Of a stretch of DNA of 5,857 bases, positions 1 through 5,857 are shown piece by piece. The notes beneath the pieces were generated by a model. It was not told the DNA's origin. It searched no databases and saw nothing but the letters and a program-made list of their open reading frames with translations. The DNA is taken from contig JAUWMY010000187.1 of NCBI GenBank assembly GCA_030612945.1, forward strand, positions 1 to 5,857, given 5' to 3'. Numbering within the stretch: position 1 is the stretch's first letter; the number at the start of each line of letters is the position of its first letter. Position numbers and translations under genes: made by a program. This DNA is from Desulfobacteraceae bacterium. Its GTDB lineage: Bacteria; Desulfobacterota; DSM-4660; Desulfatiglandales; Desulfatiglandaceae.

Positions 1-40
1 TTTGCCTTTGCCTTGTCTAATGGCTTAAACAGTCAAAAAA

Positions 41-247
41 TTCGAGCTATGCGGTTAGATGTAATTCACTTAAATTTACCATCTCGTAGGGTGGGTTGAG
101 TCACGCAGAACGCTGGAATGGGTTTCGCGAATTCTATATAGTTTGCATATCAAGCAAGTAAAATTATGTTGAAATAGCGAAACCCACCATACTTTTGCCG
201 TTCAACCCATCCTACAAAGGGCTACAAGTTTAACCGCACAGGTCGAA
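41..247. repeat. Nested imperfect inverted repeat, MITE/REP-like, upstream of the VIT-VWA gene
   Basis: Three pairs of arms nest around one AT-rich centre. The outer arms are 41-59 and 229-247, matching at 16 of 19 positions when one is reverse-complemented, with a perfect 8-bp core TGCGGTTA/TAACCGCA. The middle arms are 86-99 and 202-215 (13 of 14), and the inner arms are 119-128 and 177-186 (10 of 10). No open reading frame of note lies inside, and no clear target-site duplication flanks it. A short non-coding mobile element, or two nested ones, fits best; a large structured leader of the downstream gene is the alternative. The arms are read directly; the element identity is inferred. Confidence 0.6.
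86..215. repeat. Inner 130-bp palindromic unit with GTAGGGTGGGTTGA ends
   Basis: The terminal arms are GTAGGGTGGGTTGA (86-99) and TCAACCCATCCTAC (202-215). The internal arms are TGGGTTTCGC (119-128) and GCGAAACCCA (177-186). The GGGTT/AACCC motif therefore occurs four times, twice in each orientation. From memory, sequences starting GTAGGGTGGGTT and carrying GCGAAACCCA are dispersed between genes in many bacterial genomes, which supports a repeat family. No search was possible. The 48-bp centre (129-176) is AT-rich and holds no convincing sigma-70 promoter. Confidence 0.6.
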
Positions 248-256
248 AAAATTGAA

Positions 257-264
257 AGAGGAGG
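257..264 (+). promoter_or_regulatory. Strong ribosome binding site that fixes the VIT-VWA start
   Basis: AGAGGAGG lies 8 bases before the ATG at 273, an ideal Shine-Dalgarno spacing. The reading frame is also open back to a TTG at 252, but that codon sits before the ribosome binding site and has none of its own. ATG 273 is therefore the preferred start. Confidence 0.85.
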
Positions 265-272
265 TAAATGGG

Positions 273-2648
273 ATGAAAGACAACAAAATGAGAATATTCT
301 GGTTGCTAATTTTTGCGGTGTCTATGGGTTTAGCAAATATTGTCTGCGCACAGCCGGAAAAGGATACCGACAAAACACTATCACCATATTTCTTTGTGAA
401 GAGTGACGATCCGGAAGTGGATCAACTGCCCCTTAAATCTACATCAGTGAAGGTAGATATTTCAGGGGTAATTGCGGATGTCGTTGTGACCCAGGTCTAT
501 AAAAACGAGGGAAACAGGCCATTGGAGGCCATATACATCTTTCCGGCCTCCACAAGGGCGGCTGTCTATGGGATGAAAATGACCGTGGGGGAGAGAATTA
601 TTGTTGCGAAGATTCGAAAGCGGGAAGAGGCACGACGTGAGTACGAGCAGGCGAAACAGGAGGGCAAAAGCGCGTCTCTTCTTGAGCAGTACAGGCCCAA
701 TGTATTCCAGATGAACGTGGCAAACATCTTGCCGGCAGATGTCATAAAGGTTGAACTTAAATACACGGAGTTACTGGTTCCAACCGATGCTGTGTACGAG
801 TTTGTTTACCCGACTGTTGTTGGCCCGCGTTACTCGGAACAGAGAGCAACAGAAGCAGGGCCAGGGGAAAAATGGATTGAGAACCCTTATCTACACCAGG
901 GGGAATCTCCAACGTATACCTTCCATATGGCAGTCAACCTGAGTGCGGGTCTCCCAATTCAGGATCTAACCTGCTCCTCACATCAGGTCAGTGTCAACTA
1001 TGAGGGACATTCCTTTGCATCAGTAAGACTGGACCCGTCTGAAAAATATGGCGGAAACCGGGATTTCCTGCTGAAATATAGGCTGGCCGGTGGCAAGATC
1101 AAAACGGGACTCCTTCTGTTTGAAGGAAAGGGCGAAAATTTCTTCCTGCTCATGCTGCAGCCGCCAAAACGGGTAAGTGAGGTACATATCCCCCCTCGCG
1201 AGTATATATTCATCGTGGATGTCTCGGGTTCTATGCATGGTTTCCCCCTTAACATATCCAAGAAGCTCCTTAAAGACCTCATTGGTAACCTTAGGCCAAC
1301 CGACAGGTTCAATGTCCTGTTATTTGCCGGAGGATCATCTGTAATGTCCAAACAGTCTGTGCCCGCTACCCCCCTAAACATCAGCCAGGCCATAAACATG
1401 ATTGAGCGCCAGCGTGGAGGAGGAGGCACCAGGCTTTTACCGGCTTTAAAAAAGGCTCTTTCACTTCCAAAGGCAGAAGGGTTCTCACGCAGCGTTGTCA
1501 TTGCCACAGACGGTTATGTCTCTGTTGAAGAAGAGGCATTTGACCTGATCAGGGATAACCTCGGCAATGCCAATATGTTTACGTTTGGAATCGGATCAAG
1601 CGTTAACCGCTATATTATTGAGGGGATGGCGAGGGTTGGCATGGGCGAGCCTTTTATCATTACAAAGCCCGAGGAAGCGCCTGAGAAAGCAGGAAAGTTC
1701 AGGAAACTCATCCAATCCCCCGTTTTAACAGGGGTCAAGATCGACTTTGGTAAATTCGAAGTTTACGATGTGGAGCCCCCCAGTATTCCTGATGTACTGG
1801 CTGATCGCCCTGTCATTGTTTTCGGTAAATGGCGCGGAAGACCCAAAGGAAACATCTGCTTGCAAGGTATTACCGGAGACAGCTCCTTTATGGAAAAAAT
1901 TGATACGACCAGTGTCAAACCTCTGGAGATAAACTCGGCTCTGCGCTACCTGTGGGCACGGCACCGGGTAGCTATTCTTTCTGATTATAACAGGCTTAAT
2001 CAACAAGATGAGAGAGTCAAAGAGGTCACAAATCTGGGTTTGACCTACAATCTGTTGACCGCCTATACTTCTTTTGTCGCCATTGACACCCGGATTCGTC
2101 TGAAGGATGGTCAGGCTATAACGGTCAAGCAACCCCTTCCACTACCTCAGGGGGTTTCAGATTACGCAGTGGGTGGTAGATCTTTTGCAGGAAAAGGAAT
2201 TTGCCTCGCGACTCCTCCCTCCTCTGCCATGCCACTGAAAATCAGGGTGAGGGAAGAAAGCCTTGAATACAAGAAGGAGGGCCGTCTGGTCTATGAGGCC
2301 ACCACAGACACAGCAGATCATAAGAGCAATCACATTCGACTCAATAAGATTACTGTTACGAGGGGATTATCAGAGGATTCAATTCAAAGTGTGATTGAAA
2401 AGAATATCCGCTCAATCAACCTCTGTTACACGCAGGCATCAGAACAGGAGTCGAACTTGAAAGGTGAGCTTGTCTTCACATTGCTTGTTGATTCAAAGGG
2501 TAGAGTTATCAAGGCAAATACGGATAGCGGCAAGAACAAAATAGCGGAGATTGAAAGGTGCATTATTCAAAAACTTAGGAAGCTGCATTTTCCGGTGCCA
2601 GAAGGAAGTAAGAGTGTAACGGTTACTATTACATTTATCTTGAGGTGA
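273..2648 (+). CDS. Exported VIT and VWA domain protein with AgmX/PglI-type C-terminal domain
   Basis: A 791-residue protein, probably acting in the periplasm or at the cell surface in metal-dependent protein binding or adhesion; its partner is unknown. Residues 1-26 form a signal peptide ending VCA before QPE. A VIT domain (inter-alpha-trypsin inhibitor type) covers about 38-180. The VWA domain covers about 308-490 and has a complete MIDAS: DVSGS (D316, S318, S320), T386 in a glycine-rich loop, and D413 in ATDG. The segment GLTYNLLTAYTSFVAID near 589-605 is typical of bacterial VIT-VWA proteins. Residues 701-791 match the AgmX/PglI C-terminal family, a TonB-C-like fold known from myxobacterial gliding proteins, with its two usual cysteines (718, 763) and the RKLHFPVPEG stretch. 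Unlike sortase-target relatives, there is no LPXTG-like tail or C-terminal membrane anchor. The gene stands alone on its strand. Domain calls are firm; the biological role is inference. Confidence 0.93.
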   Translation: MKDNKMRIFWLLIFAVSMGLANIVCAQPEKDTDKTLSPYFFVKSDDPEVDQLPLKSTSVKVDISGVIADVVVTQVYKNEGNRPLEAIYIFPASTRAAVYGMKMTVGERIIVAKIRKREEARREYEQAKQEGKSASLLEQYRPNVFQMNVANILPADVIKVELKYTELLVPTDAVYEFVYPTVVGPRYSEQRATEAGPGEKWIENPYLHQGESPTYTFHMAVNLSAGLPIQDLTCSSHQVSVNYEGHSFASVRLDPSEKYGGNRDFLLKYRLAGGKIKTGLLLFEGKGENFFLLMLQPPKRVSEVHIPPREYIFIVDVSGSMHGFPLNISKKLLKDLIGNLRPTDRFNVLLFAGGSSVMSKQSVPATPLNISQAINMIERQRGGGGTRLLPALKKALSLPKAEGFSRSVVIATDGYVSVEEEAFDLIRDNLGNANMFTFGIGSSVNRYIIEGMARVGMGEPFIITKPEEAPEKAGKFRKLIQSPVLTGVKIDFGKFEVYDVEPPSIPDVLADRPVIVFGKWRGRPKGNICLQGITGDSSFMEKIDTTSVKPLEINSALRYLWARHRVAILSDYNRLNQQDERVKEVTNLGLTYNLLTAYTSFVAIDTRIRLKDGQAITVKQPLPLPQGVSDYAVGGRSFAGKGICLATPPSSAMPLKIRVREESLEYKKEGRLVYEATTDTADHKSNHIRLNKITVTRGLSEDSIQSVIEKNIRSINLCYTQASEQESNLKGELVFTLLVDSKGRVIKANTDSGKNKIAEIERCIIQKLRKLHFPVPEGSKSVTVTITFILR

Positions 2649-2665
2649 TGTCTGGTCAAACGTGC

Positions 2666-2700
2666 TGGAGGGAGGCCAATGCTTTATCGGCCTCCCTCCA
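2666..2700. terminator. Bidirectional hairpin terminator between convergent genes
   Basis: TGGAGGGAGGCC (2666-2677) and GGCCTCCCTCCA (2689-2700) form a perfect 12-bp GC-rich stem with an 11-base loop. It starts 18 bases after the VIT-VWA stop and lies 32 bases beyond the stop of the minus-strand gene. The flanking T-tracts are short on both strands (ATTTGTG on plus, GCACGTTTG on minus), so termination may be imperfect. Its position between two convergent genes supports a shared terminator. Confidence 0.75.
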
Positions 2701-2731
2701 ATTTGTGAAAATCAATAGGCGAAATGGTGAC

Positions 2732-3715
2732 TTATTCAGGCGTCTCCAGCTTTTCGTTAACCGTCTCTGAATTCGTCTCCCACCACTCGCTGCAATACTC
2801 GTATTCGAAGATATCCGGACCCCTGCAGCCTGTTACGGCCTCGAAGGCCCTGACCGCATGCTTGAATACCTCCAGGTTTTCATCATCCTTCATAGCGTCT
2901 AACAACGCCTCTGGAACGCCAAGCTCCTTTTTCTCGGCCAGAAGCTGGGCACTCCTGGCTCGAAATCGCCAGTCCGGATCATCAATCAAGAAGTCAATTA
3001 AGTCTCGTGTAGTGAAATCAGATTCTTCTATATTTGTGTCACCAGTGCCCTGCACTGAGAGCGTGACCCCTGCGATCCGGGCAGAGTTCATAAAAGCATG
3101 GTTGACCCTGGTGACCTCTGATTTTGCTGCGAGCTGGAGGGAAGCATCACGCGGGTCGTTCAAAATCTCCAGAAGTTCTTCATAAGCGGAACGACTCATG
3201 TGGCTAATTGCATCATCCCCCAGTTCAAATATGCTGCCCCTCTTTTGAAATCTCAGCCCCTCATTCGATATGACTTTATAGCTCTTCTGCAGCCTTTCCC
3301 TCATCATGGCCTGAAATTTCTCAAATTGAGCCACTTGCTCTGACAGTTCCTTGCGAAGCCGCTTCAACTCCGGGTCAATTTGCCGCTGCATCAGGTCCTT
3401 GGTTTTTGTTCTCGCCACATCCTCAAGGAGTGTTTGAATTCCTGGCTGCTCAAATTGTTCGTCTATTCTTTTAAGAGTAATCCTTTCCAGACCCTCCTTT
3501 ATGCCCCAAAGACTTAGTATAGTTATTAGCGCAAGGGCTCCTGCCAAAAAAAGCATATCGCGAAGTATATTTCGCTTAAGCCCCTTAATAACTCGCTGTT
3601 CTTCTTCTCGAGATAAGCGTCCCGGATCATCGCCCAATAATTTATTGCACTCCGGGCAGGCCAGTAAAAGGTCATTTTCTACTTTGTACCCGCAATTTGG
3701 GCAGATTCTTGTCAT
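2732..3715 (-). CDS. Zinc-ribbon, single-pass membrane protein with coiled coil and HEAT-like C-terminus
   Basis: A 327-residue protein that I do not recognise as a named family. An N-terminal zinc ribbon has CPNC and CPEC knuckles (C5, C8, C20, C23). A basic stretch precedes one transmembrane helix at about 54-72. A charged helical region at about 95-148 looks like a coiled coil. Residues about 237-296 look like HEAT-type helical repeats (DLIDFLIDDPDWRFRARSAQLLAEK and LLDAMKDDENLEVFKHAVRAFEAVTG, each partly shown here as motif). The end has a WWETN motif (311-315) often seen after HEAT repeats. The ribbon probably faces the cytoplasm and the C-terminus the periplasm, a topology inferred from the positive residues before the helix. 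ATG 3715 is chosen because the ribbon begins right after it; the ribosome binding site is weak (GGTAG). It lies 89 bases after the PilZ gene on the same strand, possibly cotranscribed. A scaffold role is a guess. Confidence 0.88.
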   Translation of the reverse strand: MTRICPNCGYKVENDLLLACPECNKLLGDDPGRLSREEEQRVIKGLKRNILRDMLFLAGALALITILSLWGIKEGLERITLKRIDEQFEQPGIQTLLEDVARTKTKDLMQRQIDPELKRLRKELSEQVAQFEKFQAMMRERLQKSYKVISNEGLRFQKRGSIFELGDDAISHMSRSAYEELLEILNDPRDASLQLAAKSEVTRVNHAFMNSARIAGVTLSVQGTGDTNIEESDFTTRDLIDFLIDDPDWRFRARSAQLLAEKKELGVPEALLDAMKDDENLEVFKHAVRAFEAVTGCRGPDIFEYEYCSEWWETNSETVNEKLETPE

Positions 3716-3804
3716 ATTCTACCAATAAATGTCCAGTATGCGATTATTTAGGAAGACCGCTTATCAAGGTGAGCAGATTTGTCAGGTCTTTTCTGAGTGA
3801 TCGG

Positions 3805-4143
3805 TTACGAATATTGATCTTCCAGGATTGATATTCCAATTAGATAATGCCCTTTGAATCGTCCCTCATCGTCTTTAGTGATATGTTTGATCTCGGTTTT
3901 TAAGTATTCAGTAGGCTTTGATGCTTCAGCCGTGTAGTACCTCATATTTACTATGTCACCGACTTTGATGCTTTTCAGTATATCAGAACCTTCCTTTACC
4001 AGTAAACATATCCCTTTTGATGATATATTCCATATTTTGAATTGATAAAGAGAGGGTACATCGCTAATTGAAAATTCCACACTATAAAACTGATCCGTGA
4101 TGGTTCTCTGTTCAGCCCTTTTCTCTGTGAAACCGTTTTCCAT
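3805..4143 (-). CDS. Single-domain PilZ protein, likely c-di-GMP receptor
   Basis: A 112-residue protein consisting almost only of a PilZ domain, the common bacterial receptor for cyclic di-GMP. Both nucleotide-binding motifs are intact: RxxxR at residues 9-13 (RAEQR) and NxSxxG at 39-44 (NISSKG). After them come the beta-barrel strands, including VGDIVNMRYY (61-70), and an ending HYLIGISI (99-106) typical of the family. There is no signal peptide, membrane segment or partner domain, so it should be cytoplasmic and act by binding another protein. The ATG at 4143 has AAGGGG (4151-4156) seven bases upstream. It has its own likely promoter and a structured leader. The zinc-ribbon membrane protein follows on the same strand and is a possible partner, but only proximity suggests this. 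Family assignment is confident; the regulated process is unknown. Confidence 0.93.
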   Translation of the reverse strand: MENGFTEKRAEQRTITDQFYSVEFSISDVPSLYQFKIWNISSKGICLLVKEGSDILKSIKVGDIVNMRYYTAEASKPTEYLKTEIKHITKDDEGRFKGHYLIGISILEDQYS

Positions 4144-4170
4144 AAGCTTTCCCCTTAATATGTCAGTATT

Positions 4171-4197
4171 GGGCTCCTGCGGGCAAAACCCGAGCCC
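4171..4197 (-). promoter_or_regulatory. GC-rich hairpin in the leader of the PilZ gene
   Basis: On the minus strand, GGGCTCGGG (4197-4189) pairs with CCC and GAGCCC, leaving a 4-base bulge (GCAG) and a TTTTG loop. It sits between the predicted transcription start near 4210 and the ribosome binding site at 4151-4156. It is followed by AATACTG rather than a T-tract, so it is not a good intrinsic terminator. It may stabilise the mRNA or affect translation. The pairing is seen; the function is inferred. Confidence 0.4.
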
Positions 4198-4216
4198 TCA
4201 TTTCAAATTTCAGATA

Positions 4217-4245
4217 AAAATATCATAAAATACATCAATTGTCCA
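4217..4245 (-). promoter_or_regulatory. Sigma-70-type promoter for the PilZ gene
   Basis: On the minus strand, TGGACA (4245-4240) matches the -35 consensus at five of six bases. After a 17-base spacer comes TATTTT (4222-4217), preceded by TGA, giving an extended -10. Transcription would start near 4210, leaving a leader of about 67 bases that contains the hairpin at 4171-4197. Confidence 0.6.
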
Positions 4246-4269
4246 AAGAATAATTAGTGTCTGAACGAA

Positions 4270-4292
4270 AACCAGGGATTTTTCCCAAGGTT
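4270..4292 (-). terminator. Terminator-like hairpin after the winged-helix gene
   Basis: On the minus strand, AACC-TT-GGGA pairs with TCCC-T-GGTT around an AAAA loop, followed by TTCGTTC. It begins four bases after the TAA stop of the winged-helix gene (stop codon at 4297-4299) and lies before the PilZ promoter. The stem is interrupted by a small internal loop and the T-run is short, so strength is uncertain. Confidence 0.45.
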
Positions 4293-4296
4293 AGGA

Positions 4297-4704
4297 TTAA
4301 TCTTGATCGTTATACCAACAAACCTTAAATAGATGAAAAGCTCCCTTTTTGCTCAGTTCCTTTCTGAGGAAAAGCATTTCCCGTTCAATGAGTCCACGGG
4401 TCAACAGTTCCTTGATATACTGGTACATGTGGGATGCCTTCACGCCTGTGATTTCTTCAATTTCTTTATATGAAACAACACATTTTCCCCTTGCCCACGC
4501 CACAAGATTCGCTTTGCTGTTAATGTATGAGAATACTTTCCACGCGGATGGAGATAGTTTATTCATATGGTCATCGATTATAGATCGAGGCATTGAACAC
4601 AATGGCTCTTCTTTCTTTGCAAGATCCATATCAATCAGATCCAGTAAATCAATAATGTCCTGTTTCTGTTTTTCTTCTAACCACACCTCCTCATTCCAGG
4701 CCAT
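4297..4704 (-). CDS. Small winged helix-turn-helix DNA-binding protein
   Basis: A 135-residue, probably cytoplasmic protein of no named family that I recognise. Residues 1-45 are acidic and probably helical. From LSPSAWKVFSYI (50-61) onward it reads as a winged helix: the helix-turn-helix is at about 77-104 (SYKEIEEITGVKASHMYQYI then KELLTRGLIERE). This is the usual pattern of a recognition helix followed by a GLIE turn into the wing, with wing strands at about 107-130. The general look is shared by MarR-like regulators and by N-terminal domains of plasmid or phage replication proteins; it could be either, or a bare DNA-binding adaptor. ATG 4704 has GGAG eight bases upstream and its own extended -10 promoter. 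No ligand-binding domain is present. It lies upstream of the PilZ gene but looks separately transcribed. The DNA-binding fold is likely; its targets are unknown. Confidence 0.85.
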   Translation of the reverse strand: MAWNEEVWLEEKQKQDIIDLLDLIDMDLAKKEEPLCSMPRSIIDDHMNKLSPSAWKVFSYINSKANLVAWARGKCVVSYKEIEEITGVKASHMYQYIKELLTRGLIEREMLFLRKELSKKGAFHLFKVCWYNDQD

Positions 4705-4734
4705 TTCGTCAGCTCCATTGCAGTAATTCTAATA

Positions 4735-4743
4735 ATTATATCA
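4735..4743 (-). promoter_or_regulatory. Extended -10 promoter for the winged-helix gene
   Basis: On the minus strand, TGATATAAT (4743-4735) is a perfect extended -10 element, TGN followed by TATAAT. No good -35 box lies 16-18 bases upstream (TTACGG at 17), which extended -10 promoters tolerate. Transcription would start near 4728, giving a leader of about 24 bases with GGAG before ATG 4704. Confidence 0.6.
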
Positions 4744-4800
4744 TGTTTTGTTCAAATCCGTAATAATTTCTTTTCCTTATAAATGAAAGCAATCAATAAG

Positions 4801-4818
4801 CTGGGACTCGTGTCCCGG
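4801..4818 (-). terminator. Possible weak terminator after the ABC ATPase gene
   Basis: GGGAC and GTCCC form a clean 5-bp stem with a 4-base loop in the gap after the ABC gene stop. On the minus strand it is followed by the T-rich but broken stretch CTTATTGATTGCTTTC. The stem is short and 54 bases past the stop codon, so this is only a candidate. Confidence 0.25.
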
Positions 4819-4871
4819 AAACAGGAAGTAATTGGCACGGACTCAAGGTATGTTTTTGGAATTGGGGTACG

Positions 4872-5857
4872 TCAGATTCTCTGGCCTTTATGGAAAATAT
4901 GCACTCGGCCAGGATCAATAGCCAGGTGAACAACGCTCCCCGGTTGCAAGGTCGTGTCCTTAGGAGCGCAGAATGTCAACGCCTCATCACCGAGACGGGC
5001 GTGGATATACTTTTCTGAACCCACGTAACTTACCATCTCCACCTCGGCCCTGAGACCCACGGCCTCAACCTGACCGGCTCCGATATCCTCAGGGCGGATT
5101 CCCACTTCTAAGTCGCCTTCTTTAAGGGCGATCTGAAGCCCGCCGAGGTTCAGGGAGAAGCCTGCTCCCTGGAAATAGGGAAGGCCATCTTTTCGAACGA
5201 GCATTCCCCTGTACAAATTTATCTCTGGCGATCCGATGAAGGTGGCCACAAATGTGTTTGAAGGGTAAGAGTAGATAGCCTCAGGAGGACCGATCTGGTG
5301 TACCTTTCCGTCGCGCATAACTACCACCTTGTCCCCGAGGGTCATGGCTTCCACCTGGTCATGGGTGACATAAATCATTGTCCCCTGGATTTGTTGGTGC
5401 ATCTGTTTGAGTTCCATCCGTACGTTGGCCCGTAAGCGGGCGTCCAGGTTGCTCAGAGGTTCATCCAGGAGAAAAAGCCTTGGCCGGCGCACCAACGCCC
5501 TGCCCATGGCCACGCGCTGCCGCTGTCCTCCAGAGAGTTCCCGTGGTTTTCGGTCCAGAAGATCTTCGATGCCCAGGAGGCGGGCTACCCACTGTACACT
5601 CTCACGGATGGTTGGCTTGGGGATTCCGCGCATGCGAAGCCCGAAACTCAGATTCTGGGATACCGACATGTGGGGGTAAAGGGCATAGCTTTGGAAAACC
5701 ATAGCGATATCCCGGTCCCGCGGGGCGAGACTGTCAACGGACTGACCATCCAGTAGTACTGTACCCTGATCCTGGGGAATCAAACCTGCAATAATATTGA
5801 GCAGCGTACTCTTTCCACAGCCCGAGGGCCCTAAAAGTACCCAGAACTCCCCATCTT
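4872..5857 (-). CDS. Carbohydrate ABC importer ATP-binding protein, MalK/UgpC type (5' end cut by window)
   Basis: The ATPase subunit of a CUT1-type sugar (or glycerol-phosphate) importer, acting as a dimer on the cytoplasmic face of the permeases. The frame stays open to the window edge, so the true start lies outside; 327 residues are visible and about 30 are probably missing from a usual 360-370. Counting visible residues: Walker A GPSGCGKST (9-17), Q-loop glutamine 55 in VFQSYALYPH, signature LSGGQ (107-111), Walker B LFLLDE with D131 and E132, D-loop SNLDA, and H-loop histidine 165 in VTHDQ. The linker GPPEAIYSYPSNTFVATFIGSP and a C-terminal TOBE-type domain (about 235-320) are the MalK hallmark. 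All catalytic residues are intact. A TTG at 5783 could be mistaken for a start but lies inside the domain, after Walker A. Transport substrate cannot be read here. It is clearly more GC-rich than the winged-helix and PilZ genes. Confidence 0.95.
   Translation of the reverse strand, partial: DGEFWVLLGPSGCGKSTLLNIIAGLIPQDQGTVLLDGQSVDSLAPRDRDIAMVFQSYALYPHMSVSQNLSFGLRMRGIPKPTIRESVQWVARLLGIEDLLDRKPRELSGGQRQRVAMGRALVRRPRLFLLDEPLSNLDARLRANVRMELKQMHQQIQGTMIYVTHDQVEAMTLGDKVVVMRDGKVHQIGPPEAIYSYPSNTFVATFIGSPEINLYRGMLVRKDGLPYFQGAGFSLNLGGLQIALKEGDLEVGIRPEDIGAGQVEAVGLRAEVEMVSYVGSEKYIHARLGDEALTFCAPKDTTLQPGSVVHLAIDPGRVHIFHKGQRI

Noticed and set aside
129..176. Promoter for the VIT-VWA gene in the AT-rich centre of the repeat
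   Set aside because: TATATAGT and TAAAAT resemble -10 boxes, but none has a usable -35 or extended -10 at proper spacing.
252..272. TTG at 252 as start of the VIT-VWA protein
   Set aside because: It lies upstream of and overlaps the strong ribosome binding site that serves ATG 273; starting at 273 also gives a normal signal peptide with a charged N-terminus.
998..1507. 169-residue minus-strand open frame inside the VIT-VWA gene
   Set aside because: It is antisense to a well-supported VWA domain, shows no recognisable motif and has no convincing ribosome binding site.
2724..3185. 153-residue plus-strand open frame opposite the zinc-ribbon gene
   Set aside because: A serine-rich shadow of the coding strand; the minus-strand protein has clear domains over the same bases.
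3753..3790. AAGACC/GGTCTT inverted repeat as a terminator after the PilZ gene
   Set aside because: Only 6 bp of stem with a 26-base loop and no T-tract in the needed direction; likely chance.
4349..4726. 125-residue plus-strand open frame opposite the winged-helix gene
   Set aside because: It mirrors the winged-helix coding sequence, has no domain signal and overlaps that gene's promoter region.
5781..5783. TTG at 5783 as start of the ABC ATPase
   Set aside because: The frame continues upstream through a perfect Walker A motif to the window edge, so this codon is an internal leucine.

Overview
The window is 5.9 kb of bacterial chromosome with one plus-strand gene at the left, followed by four minus-strand genes. 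Protein families suggest a Gram-negative delta-proteobacterial type (Desulfobacterota or Myxococcota). The main reasons are the AgmX/PglI-type C-terminal domain on the large VIT-VWA protein, the zinc-ribbon/HEAT membrane protein and the orphan PilZ protein. This lineage is inferred from domain content alone; no RNA or marker gene is present to confirm it.

Left end (1-272): no gene is seen. Most of this stretch is a nested imperfect inverted repeat (41-247) resembling a MITE or REP-type element. It ends ten bases before the strong ribosome binding site of the first gene. From 273 to 2648 lies an exported 791-residue protein with a signal peptide, a VIT domain, a von Willebrand factor A domain with a complete MIDAS, and a C-terminal AgmX/PglI (TonB-C-like) domain. 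A 12-bp perfect hairpin (2666-2700) separates it from the convergent gene on its right.

Middle (2732-4704, minus strand): reading in the direction of transcription, there is a small winged-helix DNA-binding protein (4704-4297), a single-domain PilZ c-di-GMP receptor (4143-3805) and a zinc-ribbon/transmembrane/coiled-coil/HEAT-like protein (3715-2732). The first two each have a recognisable extended -10 promoter, and a terminator-like hairpin lies between them, so they look like separate transcription units. PilZ and the zinc-ribbon gene are 89 bases apart with no clear promoter or terminator between, so they may be cotranscribed.

Right end (4872-5857, minus strand): a MalK/UgpC-type ATPase of a carbohydrate ABC importer, with its first few dozen residues cut off by the window edge. 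It is visibly more GC-rich than the PilZ/winged-helix region and probably ends an operon whose other genes lie outside.

No functional pathway clearly joins all the genes. The least routine features are the VIT-VWA-AgmX architecture, the repeat in front of it, and the zinc-ribbon membrane protein next to a PilZ receptor.
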